Below are positions 1 through 8,304 of a DNA stretch of 64,000 nt, piece after piece. Made by a program: the position numbers and the translations under genes. The stretch comes from Oscillospiraceae bacterium. GTDB taxonomy: Bacteria; Bacillota; Clostridia; Oscillospirales; Ruminococcaceae. Under the pieces are notes generated by a model. The model ran no database searches, had not been told where the DNA came from, and worked only from the letters and a program-made list of their open reading frames with translations. Within the stretch, counting starts at the first letter, position 1. Each line of letters begins with the position of its first letter. The stretch covers positions 49,772 to 113,771 of the forward strand of contig JAFWQJ010000079.1 in NCBI GenBank assembly GCA_017545185.1. The letters run 5' to 3'.

Positions 1-2043
1 GTCCATGTGCTTGAAATAATCCTTATTGAGCGGGCACTGGCCGTCATAGCCGGAGGAATACTCCGTATCAAAGAGCAGGAACCGCCATTTGCCGTCCGCA
101 TAGGGATTGGAAGCGTCCGGTTCATCTGCGCGCCAGATCAGCCAGTTGTTGTTGTTCAGCATACAGTCCCAGTTGACGATGTAGCTTTCAAACGCCACAA
201 AGTCCATAAAGCCCGGTACGTCGATCGTATCGCAGACGCGCTTGTAATTCTCTGCATTGGCCATATCCGCCGACATCGCCCAGTTCCAGAACTGCTTGTA
301 ATCCTGATACACGGCATCAACGCCATCAAATTCCTTGCCGTTCTTCAGCATACTCACATTGTCCGCATCGACATGATAATGCGACTCGACATAATTCTCG
401 TCGAGCTTTTCCTGCATCGAATAGGCACCCCAGAACTCGCCGTCCAGAAAGACGATGTAGTCCTGCTTGGCCTGCTTTCCGAGTGCAAGTCCCTCTGCAA
501 GCGACTGGTTCAGGTCATCGCGGAAGCGGCAGTTGTCGTAGCCGTTGCCGCCGTTGCGGATCGTGACCTTTTTGTACTCCTTGATCTTGGCGCCCTCGGT
601 ATCGCGCGCGCCGCCCTCGAAGAAATCATGCTGCATTTTGTTGGAGCCGTACTCCTTCCGTGCATAGAACGTCATGCTTTTCTGCGGGAAGGCGGTCGTC
701 CAGTTGCCGGAAATGCGCACGCCGACATCCTCGGTATATTTCAGCTTTCCCTGCTCGAACACCTGAATATTGCAGGGACGCTCCCATTCCTTGCCCTCCA
801 TGTTGTAATTCGTGGGATTGTCGCAGCTGCCGAGGTCAAGCTTCGGATCGAAATTCCCGCTGTTCTTCCAGCGGTCATACTGGTTTCCGATCATGTAAAT
901 GCCGGTTTCCCTGTCAAAGAAATTGCTGCTGTCCGTAGAGATCGACAGCACCTTCATGTCCTTGTAATAGGACGCGGTCTTGCCGACAAAATAGCTGTTT
1001 GTCGCAACGGCGCTGAACTGCCCGCTGCTGTCCCTGCAGACCGCCCGGACGATCATGCCCTTATCGACATTGTAATCGGGCGGGGTATATCCGCGCAGGG
1101 AGATCTCGCGGACGGAAGCCAGCTTGTTCGGGTCACTTGTATTGTTGCGGATGCTGATGCCGCTCTGATACTGCTTCGCCGAGGAAGAAGTCCGCGGGTC
1201 GGAGCCGTCCAGCGTATACAGCACCGTGCAGCCGTCTGCGCCCGAAAGCGTCAGATCAAACGCTGAATCGTAGAATCCGCCCTCAGAGGAAAACACCGGC
1301 TTCTCCACGCGGTAGACCGGTTCTGCCGTATCATTGGATTTCCCCGGCGTCGCGTTCAGCAGCGCAAAGCTGCCGTCCGCCGTTCTGCCGTAGGTCACAT
1401 CCGGATCAAGCTCCGGCAGTGCGACGCGGTCAAGCTCCGTGCCGTCCGCTGCGGTCAGGTAGATCGTTTCCCCTGCTGCGCTGATCTTGAACGCGGCATG
1501 CAGCTCACCGGTTGTCACATCGGTATCGTCACAGAAAATGATGAGATAATCCCCTGCCCCGAGCTTCGTCCCCTGCGGGAACGTGAACTTGTAGCGGTTT
1601 TTGTCACCGTCGGAAACGCCGACGCCGCTCAGATCACAGGCAGCGGTTCCGGCATTGTAAAGCTCGATCCAGTCCGGCGAGCTGCCGTCAGCAGCCTTCA
1701 GCGATTTCTTATTCGTGGAGCAGACCTCGCTGATGACCAGCCCCGATGCGACTGCCGGTGCGGCTTCGCCGGAAAGCAGCTGCCGTTTCAGCACTGTCAG
1801 GTCTTTTGCATTGACCGTGCCGTCATTGTTGACGTCGGCACCCATTGCGCTGCTCTGCTTCGTCAGAAGCCAGCCGGTCAGTGCAGCGGCATCGGCTGCA
1901 TCGCGCGTGCCGTTCCCGTCAATGTCTCCGAGCACGGCTGCCTGTGCCGGGATCCGTGCATAATCCGTCATAGGCAGCACTCCGCCCGCCGCGGACAGTG
2001 CTGTCCCGGCCGCACAGAATCCGGCAATCAGTTTTCTCCTCAT
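1..2043 (-). CDS. CotH-type protein with N-terminal dockerin and lamin-tail domain (partial)
   Basis: Secreted protein cut by the left edge; about 681 codons are visible. It begins with a signal peptide (MRRKLIAGFCAAGTALSAAG). Two dockerin calcium loops follow directly (DIDGNGTRDAADAAAL and DVNNDGTVNAKDLTVL, near residues 45-110). Then come a lamin-tail-type domain (VISEVCSTN...WIELYN), a chitobiase-like beta domain (TVLYTLDGSDPR) and a CotH-kinase-like domain (RISGN, KWRFLLFDTEYSSG). CotH proteins of spore coats are atypical protein kinases. Dockerin-bearing relatives are known in ruminococcal cellulosomes, where their role is unclear. The ATG lies about 9 bases after GAGGGGG. An N-terminal rather than C-terminal dockerin is unusual. 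Kinase activity is not claimed, because the catalytic end lies partly outside the window. Confidence 0.85.
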   Translation of the reverse strand, partial: MRRKLIAGFCAAGTALSAAGGVLPMTDYARIPAQAAVLGDIDGNGTRDAADAAALTGWLLTKQSSAMGADVNNDGTVNAKDLTVLKRQLLSGEAAPAVASGLVISEVCSTNKKSLKAADGSSPDWIELYNAGTAACDLSGVGVSDGDKNRYKFTFPQGTKLGAGDYLIIFCDDTDVTTGELHAAFKISAAGETIYLTAADGTELDRVALPELDPDVTYGRTADGSFALLNATPGKSNDTAEPVYRVEKPVFSSEGGFYDSAFDLTLSGADGCTVLYTLDGSDPRTSSSAKQYQSGISIRNNTSDPNKLASVREISLRGYTPPDYNVDKGMIVRAVCRDSSGQFSAVATNSYFVGKTASYYKDMKVLSISTDSSNFFDRETGIYMIGNQYDRWKNSGNFDPKLDLGSCDNPTNYNMEGKEWERPCNIQVFEQGKLKYTEDVGVRISGNWTTAFPQKSMTFYARKEYGSNKMQHDFFEGGARDTEGAKIKEYKKVTIRNGGNGYDNCRFRDDLNQSLAEGLALGKQAKQDYIVFLDGEFWGAYSMQEKLDENYVESHYHVDADNVSMLKNGKEFDGVDAVYQDYKQFWNWAMSADMANAENYKRVCDTIDVPGFMDFVAFESYIVNWDCMLNNNNWLIWRADEPDASNPYADGKWRFLLFDTEYSSGYDGQCPLNKDYFKHMD

Positions 2044-2115
2044 TGTAATGAACCCCCTCTTAAAAACACCGCGTATACACCAAAACAGCGTACCGCTATC
2101 CATCCTGTAATTCTT

Positions 2116-2145
2116 ATTATAGCGTTTCTGATTCAGGCTGCGCAA
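2116..2145 (-). promoter_or_regulatory. Putative sigma-A promoter of the CotH-type gene
   Basis: Reads TTGCGC, 18 bases, TATAAT on the minus strand, about 70 bases upstream of the start codon. The -35 box matches poorly in its last three positions. Confidence 0.5.
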
Positions 2146-2200
2146 TGTTTTATCATCCGGATTATATGATATTTTGTGCAAACTTGTCCGCATACAAATG

Positions 2201-2246
2201 AAAACGGACATCCGTCCGCGCGAAGGGGATGCGCGAATGAATGTCC
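2201..2246 (-). terminator. Intrinsic terminator after the GH30/GH43 gene
   Basis: On the minus strand GGACAT...CGCGC pairs with GCGCG...ATGTCC, giving a stem of about 16 pairs with one mismatch. GTTTTCATTT follows. It lies about 80 bases past the stop codon of the xylanase gene. A second inverted repeat without a T tract (arms 2264-2274 and 2299-2309) lies between the stop codon and this terminator. Confidence 0.65.
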
Positions 2247-2325
2247 GATATCATCAGAAATCAGAATATGCGGGATCTCTCTCCTTGCGGGAAAAGACCC
2301 CGCATATTCCAAAATTAGGGGGAAC

Positions 2326-5300
2326 TTAACTCATTTTCCAGCTGTCAACGGAAGTCGTATTGTTGAATACGAAATACAGATCAACCGTGCCGGAGCAATC
2401 CTTCACCGGAGAAGTGACCTCCTGCATGGAGCTGCCTGCCGGGATCTCAATGTAAGAGACAACGTCACCGGTTGCGCTCCCCTTGCAGACCTTGATGATG
2501 CTGCCGCTCTGCGAAGAAGCCTTGACCGTGATCGCAGACACGCTTGCGCATTCCACACCGGAAACGCGGAACCAGTCGCCCTTGTCCGCCTTGACGGTCG
2601 TATTGCCTCTGCCTTCGATCTCAATGCCGCCCTGATGCGACAGCGTCGCTGCGCGCACCTCCCCGGTCGGATCGAGCGTCTTGATCTGGGAAATGCCCTT
2701 CTTGGTGCCGGTCACCTGCTGCATGGAACCGTCTGCATTGACGGTCAGCTTGTCAATATGCGTGCTTCTGTAGCCGCCCTTGATGCCCATGCTGTCCTGC
2801 AGATACTGCGCGTGATAGAACAGGTAATACTGACCCTTGAACTGCATGATCGTGTGGTGATTGTTGCCGCCGGTGCCGAAGAAGGTACCGATGCCCTTGA
2901 ACACCTCGCCCTTGTAGGTGAACGGGCCGAGCGGGCTGTCACTGACCATGTAGTCGATCGCACCGCTGGTCAGACCGTACTGGTTGCCGCTGGTGTTGAA
3001 GTTGGTGCAGTAGCTGTAATAATACTTGCCGTTGTACTTGTGGATGCCGCTGTCCTCGAACAGATACGGCGGGTCGATCGAAACCGGCGTGCCGACGATC
3101 GAGGTCATGTCATCGCCGAGCTGTACCGCTCTGGCAGTTTTCGGGTGCGCGTTCTGACCCTGCGGGACGCCGCCGCCGAAATAGAGATATGCTTTGCCGT
3201 CGTCATCGACAAGCACAGCCGGGTCAAACAGCCATTCGACATTGCCGCAGTTCGGCGTCTGGCGGGAGATCAGTGCCTTGCCGATCGGATCGCTCCACGG
3301 ACCGATCGGGCTGTCAGCGGTCATGACCGCGATGCCGTTGCCGCCGTTCGCGAAGTACAGGAAGAATTTTTCCTTGCCGTTGATTTTCTTGTGGCAGGCG
3401 GTCGGTGCCCATGAGTTGCCGCCCCATTTGCAGATGCCGTTGTTGCCCGCTGCATTAATCAGGCCGTGGTCTGTCCAGTTGACGAGGTCATCGGACGAGA
3501 TGCAGCGCAGGCAGTTGATCGTGGAATACTCAATATCCTTGATGCTGTTGCCGTTATAAAGCAGATGATCGTCTGTCATGTAAATGTAGACTCTGCCGTC
3601 ATACTCCATGACGCCGGGGTCTGCGCCGAAATACTGTGAGATGAGCGGATTGTGCTCGTCGTCCTTTTTATAGGATCTTGCAAGATTCACGGAGCCGAAC
3701 TTCCGCTCCATTTCAGAGAAATCGACCTCCGGGACAGGACGCTCCGCGACCGGGAACTCCTTGATCTTTCCGAGCACGAAATCGCGGATCAGCTTCACAT
3801 CGTCCGCATCCGCAGTACCGCTCTGGTCGGCGTCTGCTGCACGCTTAGCCGTGGAATCGGTCAGCTTACCGGAACCGACCTGCTTTGCAAGCGACACATC
3901 CGCCGCATTGATCACACCGTCGCTGTTGACGTCGCCGCGCGTGAATACGGTCTGCTTCGGACCGGTGACAGCCGTGCCTGCGACCGCGCCAATCGCTTCG
4001 TCGATCGTGAGATCGCCGGTACCGGTCTCGGTCTCAACATACAGGATCAGCGAGCTTGCACCGGCAGGGATCTTGAAATTCGGATTGGAAAGCAGCACGA
4101 AACCGCCTTCCGAAACGCCGTTCGCGATATGCGCATACTGCGTATCGCCTGCGGAATCGGTATACTGCATGGAGAGCATCACATTCTGCGAGGATGCACT
4201 CTTGGCAACGACGCTGAAGCTGTATTCCTTGCCGGCCTCAAAGGTCGCGCTGTTCAGCGTTTTCTGTGCGCCGTTCCATGCCGATTCACGGCCGGTCACG
4301 GCCAGACCCTTGCTGCCTGCATAGGCATCGCTGCCGGTCGATGCGGAAGCGGAGCCTCTGCCTTCCCAGCTGCAGCTGCCGTTCTCAAACGTATCATGGA
4401 AATAATAACCGTTCTCGTCCGGCTGTTCCGGCTCGGCGACAACAGGCTGATTCGGATTCTCCGGAACCGCGACGCCGTCGCTTTCCAGCGAGATCACAAA
4501 CGTGGAGACGCTGTTTCCGGGGAGCGATGCCCAGTAGCTGGACGTCTCATGCTCCATGTTCTGCGTCCGTGCGATGTTCTCGCTGCCGGTCGTGCGGTAG
4601 CGGTCAACATTCGTGATCGTTCTGCCGTCCACGGAGAACTGCTGCGAGACTTCGCTGCTGCCCTTGTTGACTGCCACAACCGTGATCTGCTTGTCGCTGT
4701 GCTTATAAGCAGAGACAAGGATATTATTGTTCGGCTGCTCGGTCGCGTCGATGCGGACGTCGCCCGGGCGCACCCACTTGGAATACTGTGCCATCATATA
4801 GCCGCGCTTGGAGATATTGCCGTTCTCCTTCATCGGGCCGTAGCTGCGGCGAATATACCACCAGACGTATGCGTTCATGTTGCCGACGACCAGACCGTTG
4901 TGGATATTCTCCGCGACCTGGATCGCCTGCGGCCATGTATCGGCATCGGAATTGGAATCCGGGACATAGACCTCGGTCATCCAGATATCCTTGCCGGAGT
5001 TTTCCAGCGCGGAAAAGTCCATCTGGTTGCGCTGCGTGCCGTAGAAATGCGTGCCGAACAGGTCGATATTGTTCTTCGCCTGCTGATTATTCAGGATCGC
5101 GTTGTAGATGTCCTTGCGGTACTGGAAGCTCTCCGGCGACATCAGCTTCGCATTTGTGCCGTTCGTAACCGCCTTGCCGTACTGCGCCGCAAAGGATGCG
5201 AGGTCATTCGCAGACCAGTATGTCCAGTCAGCCGCATAGTCCGGCTCGTTCTGGATCGAAACGGAATACAGGTTGACGCCCTGTCCCTCCATGTACTTGA

Positions 5301-5769
5301 CATAGCTGTTCAGATGCTGTGCGTATTCCGCCCACTTGTCCTTTTTCAGCTGATACTTGCCGCCGGAATTGCCGCCGTTGACCGTGTTGCGGATCGCGGC
5401 AGGCGGGTTCCACGGCGTTGCAAAGACCGTCGCGCCGAGGCTCTGCGCGGCCTTAGCCGTCGGGACGGCACGCGACCATGAATTGCTGTCATCGCTGACA
5501 TAGATGCGGAGAACCGTCAGTCCCATTTCGTCCGCGCCGTTTCCGAATGCCTTCTGCACCTGTGCAGAGGTCATATCGGAGCCCATCCACTCCGGCAGGT
5601 TCATGCCGCCGAAGCCGCGGATCATCTGATAGGTCTTGTTCGTGTTGATCGTACATGCGCCGGCTGCATCGGCAACCGGGACCGGCATGAACGATGCCGT
5701 CTGCACCAGCATCGCGCCTGACAGCACGGATGCGAGCAGATGCTTCAGGATCCTTTTTTTCCTCATCAT
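2326..5769 (-). CDS. Cellulosomal GH30-CBM22-dockerin-GH43-CBM6 xylan-degrading enzyme
   Basis: Secreted multimodular hemicellulase of about 1147 residues. After a signal peptide comes a GH30 (subfamily 8-like) glucuronoxylanase domain, with acid/base Glu in QNEPDY (about residue 175), nucleophile Glu in MTEVY (about 266) and the Arg-rich WWYIRRSYGPM segment. A CBM22-like domain follows (about 455-595), then an internal dockerin with two loops (DVNSDGVINAADV and DADQSGTADADDV, about 611-668). Next is a GH43 domain (base Asp in ADPGVMEYDG, then FDPAVLVDDDG, acid Glu in LFEDSGIHK) and a C-terminal CBM6-like domain. GH30_8 enzymes cut glucuronoxylan; GH43 enzymes release arabinose or xylose. The start is placed at the ATG following GGGGG by 6 bases; a second ATG follows at once. 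The regulator gene immediately upstream and the shared palindrome suggest xylan control. Confidence 0.93.
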   Translation of the reverse strand: MMRKKRILKHLLASVLSGAMLVQTASFMPVPVADAAGACTINTNKTYQMIRGFGGMNLPEWMGSDMTSAQVQKAFGNGADEMGLTVLRIYVSDDSNSWSRAVPTAKAAQSLGATVFATPWNPPAAIRNTVNGGNSGGKYQLKKDKWAEYAQHLNSYVKYMEGQGVNLYSVSIQNEPDYAADWTYWSANDLASFAAQYGKAVTNGTNAKLMSPESFQYRKDIYNAILNNQQAKNNIDLFGTHFYGTQRNQMDFSALENSGKDIWMTEVYVPDSNSDADTWPQAIQVAENIHNGLVVGNMNAYVWWYIRRSYGPMKENGNISKRGYMMAQYSKWVRPGDVRIDATEQPNNNILVSAYKHSDKQITVVAVNKGSSEVSQQFSVDGRTITNVDRYRTTGSENIARTQNMEHETSSYWASLPGNSVSTFVISLESDGVAVPENPNQPVVAEPEQPDENGYYFHDTFENGSCSWEGRGSASASTGSDAYAGSKGLAVTGRESAWNGAQKTLNSATFEAGKEYSFSVVAKSASSQNVMLSMQYTDSAGDTQYAHIANGVSEGGFVLLSNPNFKIPAGASSLILYVETETGTGDLTIDEAIGAVAGTAVTGPKQTVFTRGDVNSDGVINAADVSLAKQVGSGKLTDSTAKRAADADQSGTADADDVKLIRDFVLGKIKEFPVAERPVPEVDFSEMERKFGSVNLARSYKKDDEHNPLISQYFGADPGVMEYDGRVYIYMTDDHLLYNGNSIKDIEYSTINCLRCISSDDLVNWTDHGLINAAGNNGICKWGGNSWAPTACHKKINGKEKFFLYFANGGNGIAVMTADSPIGPWSDPIGKALISRQTPNCGNVEWLFDPAVLVDDDGKAYLYFGGGVPQGQNAHPKTARAVQLGDDMTSIVGTPVSIDPPYLFEDSGIHKYNGKYYYSYCTNFNTSGNQYGLTSGAIDYMVSDSPLGPFTYKGEVFKGIGTFFGTGGNNHHTIMQFKGQYYLFYHAQYLQDSMGIKGGYRSTHIDKLTVNADGSMQQVTGTKKGISQIKTLDPTGEVRAATLSHQGGIEIEGRGNTTVKADKGDWFRVSGVECASVSAITVKASSQSGSIIKVCKGSATGDVVSYIEIPAGSSMQEVTSPVKDCSGTVDLYFVFNNTTSVDSWKMS

Positions 5770-5841
5770 GATTTTCCCCCTTGTATCGTATACATCGGAA
5801 TTTGTATTGACAACCCGTTTCCCATTCGGACTGCCAATTCT

Positions 5842-5870
5842 ATTGTACAATACAAGGGGGTGTTCGTCAA
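5842..5870 (-). promoter_or_regulatory. Sigma-A promoter of the GH30/GH43 gene
   Basis: TTGACG, 17 bases, TACAAT on the minus strand, about 75 bases before the start codon. The -10 box lies inside a palindrome. Confidence 0.75.
5843..5855. promoter_or_regulatory. Putative operator over the -10 box of the GH30/GH43 gene
   Basis: TTGTACAATACAA, a near-perfect palindrome. It matches 12 of 13 bases of the site over the -10 box of the AraC-type regulator gene and is placed identically relative to the -10 hexamer. Related half-sites occur downstream in the leader (TTGTATTGACAA and TTGTATCGTATACA, within 5781-5815). It probably binds the neighbouring regulator (inference). Confidence 0.55.
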
Positions 5871-5906
5871 CTCATAAAATCCGTAATAGGTGGACAATAT
5901 CTGCAT

Positions 5907-8111
5907 TCATCTCAAATAATTCCGGATCATCTGCCGGTATTGTTTCGGAGAGACGGCAGTTTCCGCCGTAAACTGCCGGATAAAGTATTTGCTGTCGGTA
6001 TAGCCGCAGGCCTCTGCGATCTCCGCGACGGTGCGGTCTCCGGAGATCAGCAGATGCTTCGCCATGCGCAGCCGCGCAAGGATATGATCCTGATGAAAGC
6101 TAACCCCGAAGCTGCGGCCGTATATGCGGTTAAAATGGTTGATGTTCATGTGCAGCGCCTGCGCTGCGTCAGACAGGCCGGTCTCGCAGAGCGGTTCCCG
6201 ATGCAGGCGGTCGTGCAGCGCTTTCAGTTCATGATAATGCGGCTGATTCTCGCGCTCGTCCTGCGTATTCTGGATGCTGTCGAGCTGCTCCGTCATCCGC
6301 TCTAGGATTCGCGGCAGATCAGCCTCATCCGGTGCAAACTCATCGCTGCACATCAGACAGGTTTCCGGCAGAGAATACCGGATAAAATCCGCATTATACA
6401 TCATTTCCGTATAAATAGAATCTGCAAGCAATTCCGCAGGAATCTCGCACCCGCAGAACAGCAGCAGAAACTCAAATTCCGATATGCGTCCGATGATGCC
6501 GCCGCTGCCGTGAAAACGTTTGACCGTCCCTGCTGCCACCATCAGGCTGCTGACAGTTTCCCGCGCCTGTACGGTCGAGCTGCGCGCATTCTGTCCGTAC
6601 CGCAGGCGGAATGCAACTGCCGTAACGCGCTGCGGCTGCTGCGCATTCAGCATCAGCTGATAGGCATCCCGCAGGCCGTCTGCGCTGAACATGCCGGTCA
6701 GGCTGTCGTAGGACTGCGAAAGCGTCCGGCACTGCAGCAGGAACCGGACATCGCCCTTGAGCCGCAGAAATTCAAGGCCGTTCGCGACCGTTTTCAGCCA
6801 GTGCAGATAGATCTCATCATACGTGTCCGGCTTGTCGTACCACACCATGCAATAGCCGAGCAGACGCTCCTTGAAACAGATCGGATTGATATATCCGACA
6901 GCAGCTTTTTTGTACTGCCGGATCATCCCGGGCAGCGCCATCCGGTCAACCGTAAAGACGGTATGATCCGCCCACGGATTGATGTTCCGGCATACAAGCT
7001 TTCCGCTTTCGTCGTCCGCATGTCTGTACCAATCCTCAAACAGGCATAGTACAACATCGACCGCATCGCGCACCAGATACAGAAATTCTCCCATGATCTC
7101 CGCAAACTGCTCAATGTTTCTGCATTCGGTCAGCCGGTACTCCATACCCGAGCCGAGATTCCACTCCGCGAACTTCTGCGTCAGCCGGGCAGCCGCAAGC
7201 TCCTCATGCTGCCGGATCAGAGCCGGGTCACAGGGACAGCTGAATCCGCCGATCAGCGAACCGGTCGGGGGTTCAAACGGGCGCTGCGGTTCCTCGCTGA
7301 GCTGCCGCAGCAGAATATCCGCAGCAGCCGCACCGAGCCCGATCCGGTTCCGCCGGTAGGTCATCAGCAACGGCGTATGCAGATTGCGCTCCGGAATGAA
7401 CTCATAGCCGATGACCGCTATATGTGAAGATATATCTTCGCCGGCATCTGCAAAGGCATCCAGCAGGCCGAACGCCATATAATCATTGGAGCAGATCACG
7501 GCCTCCGGTTCCCGGCGCGCGCCGCGGAGATATTCCTGTGCGAGCTTTTCTCCGGCATCATACCAGAAATTGCCCTCGATCACCAGATCACTTTCATACG
7601 GGATCCCGTGCTTTTTAAGAGATTTCCGGTATCCGCCGATGCGGACATGCGATATATCAAGCGAAAGCGGTCCTGTCAGCAGCGAGATCTGCCGGAAGCC
7701 GCACTGTTCGATCAGATAGTCCGTGATCGCTTCCAGATCATTTTCGTCGCTGGTATTGATCTGCGGAAAATGCGCTTCTTCAAATTCCGGAAGACTTGCG
7801 CCCACAAGGATCAACGGCACCTGCGCAAGCTTCAGAAGCTGCTCCCGGATCCGCCTCCGCAGAACGGGATTGACGAAGCATTCCGACAGAACGATCAGTG
7901 CGTCAAACCTATCCCCGGTAATCAGCTCATAGATCCGGTTTTCGGCGGATGCTGCCTGATCCTCGTCAAACGGGTTATACAGATTCGAGAGCACCACGGT
8001 CTGCGCGCCCGCTTCCTGTGTGCGCCGGATAATCCCTGACAGGATCCGCCGCTGCTCAATGCTGCTGACCTCCGCGCCGATGACGCCGATCAGACAGGTA
8101 CCGTTTTTCAT
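5907..8111 (-). CDS. AraC-family regulator with LacI-like sensor domain (XylR-like)
   Basis: 734-residue transcription regulator. The N-terminal half resembles the periplasmic-binding fold of LacI/GalR sensor domains (CLIGVIGAEVSSIEQRRILSG through VICSNDYMAFGLLDAF), although there is no N-terminal LacI helix-turn-helix. A middle region has a degenerate GGDEF-like stretch (YDSLTGMFSADGLRDAY). The last 100 residues are an AraC helix-turn-helix pair (TVAEIAEACGYTDSKYFIRQF...SPKQYRQM). This is the domain order of sugar-responsive XylR-type regulators. The start follows GGGGAGGTG by 6 bases. It lies upstream of the GH30/GH43 gene in the same direction, 137 bases apart, each with its own promoter. 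Both promoters carry the same palindrome, so autoregulation and control of the xylanase are likely (inference). Confidence 0.88.
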   Translation of the reverse strand: MKNGTCLIGVIGAEVSSIEQRRILSGIIRRTQEAGAQTVVLSNLYNPFDEDQAASAENRIYELITGDRFDALIVLSECFVNPVLRRRIREQLLKLAQVPLILVGASLPEFEEAHFPQINTSDENDLEAITDYLIEQCGFRQISLLTGPLSLDISHVRIGGYRKSLKKHGIPYESDLVIEGNFWYDAGEKLAQEYLRGARREPEAVICSNDYMAFGLLDAFADAGEDISSHIAVIGYEFIPERNLHTPLLMTYRRNRIGLGAAAADILLRQLSEEPQRPFEPPTGSLIGGFSCPCDPALIRQHEELAAARLTQKFAEWNLGSGMEYRLTECRNIEQFAEIMGEFLYLVRDAVDVVLCLFEDWYRHADDESGKLVCRNINPWADHTVFTVDRMALPGMIRQYKKAAVGYINPICFKERLLGYCMVWYDKPDTYDEIYLHWLKTVANGLEFLRLKGDVRFLLQCRTLSQSYDSLTGMFSADGLRDAYQLMLNAQQPQRVTAVAFRLRYGQNARSSTVQARETVSSLMVAAGTVKRFHGSGGIIGRISEFEFLLLFCGCEIPAELLADSIYTEMMYNADFIRYSLPETCLMCSDEFAPDEADLPRILERMTEQLDSIQNTQDERENQPHYHELKALHDRLHREPLCETGLSDAAQALHMNINHFNRIYGRSFGVSFHQDHILARLRMAKHLLISGDRTVAEIAEACGYTDSKYFIRQFTAETAVSPKQYRQMIRNYLR

Positions 8112-8149
8112 GCATACACCTCCCCTCTGACAGTTTTCCTTCTGTCCTT

Positions 8150-8178
8150 ATTGTACTATACAAAACCGCAGCCTGCAA
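8150..8178 (-). promoter_or_regulatory. Sigma-A promoter of the AraC-type regulator
   Basis: TTGCAG, 17 bases, TACAAT on the minus strand. The -10 box is embedded in the palindrome described next. Confidence 0.7.
8151..8163. promoter_or_regulatory. Putative autoregulatory operator of the AraC-type regulator
   Basis: TTGTACTATACAA. It differs at one position from the site at the GH30/GH43 promoter and overlaps the -10 hexamer in the same register. Confidence 0.55.
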
Positions 8179-8241
8179 TGCATTATGATACCGAATGTAT
8201 GCCGCATTGTCTGATTTCTGCATTTTTCACCCGGAAAGTGC

Positions 8242-8281
8242 CAAAAATAAACAGTCTCCCCGTTACCCGCAGGGAGACTGT
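8242..8281 (-). terminator. Intrinsic terminator of the signalling operon
   Basis: On the minus strand ACAGTCTCCC pairs with GGGAGACTGT across an 11-base loop, followed by TTATTTTT. It lies 24 bases after the stop codon of the kinase-DegV gene. Confidence 0.85.
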
Positions 8282-8304
8282 CATGCTTATGCACAGCCGG
8301 TATC

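Noticed and set aside
7-1266. Long plus-strand frame of 419 codons opposite the CotH-type gene
   Set aside because: It lies on the non-coding strand of a clear gene with signal peptide, dockerin and CotH motifs. Its translation is low-complexity Val/Arg/Ala text and has no ribosome binding site.
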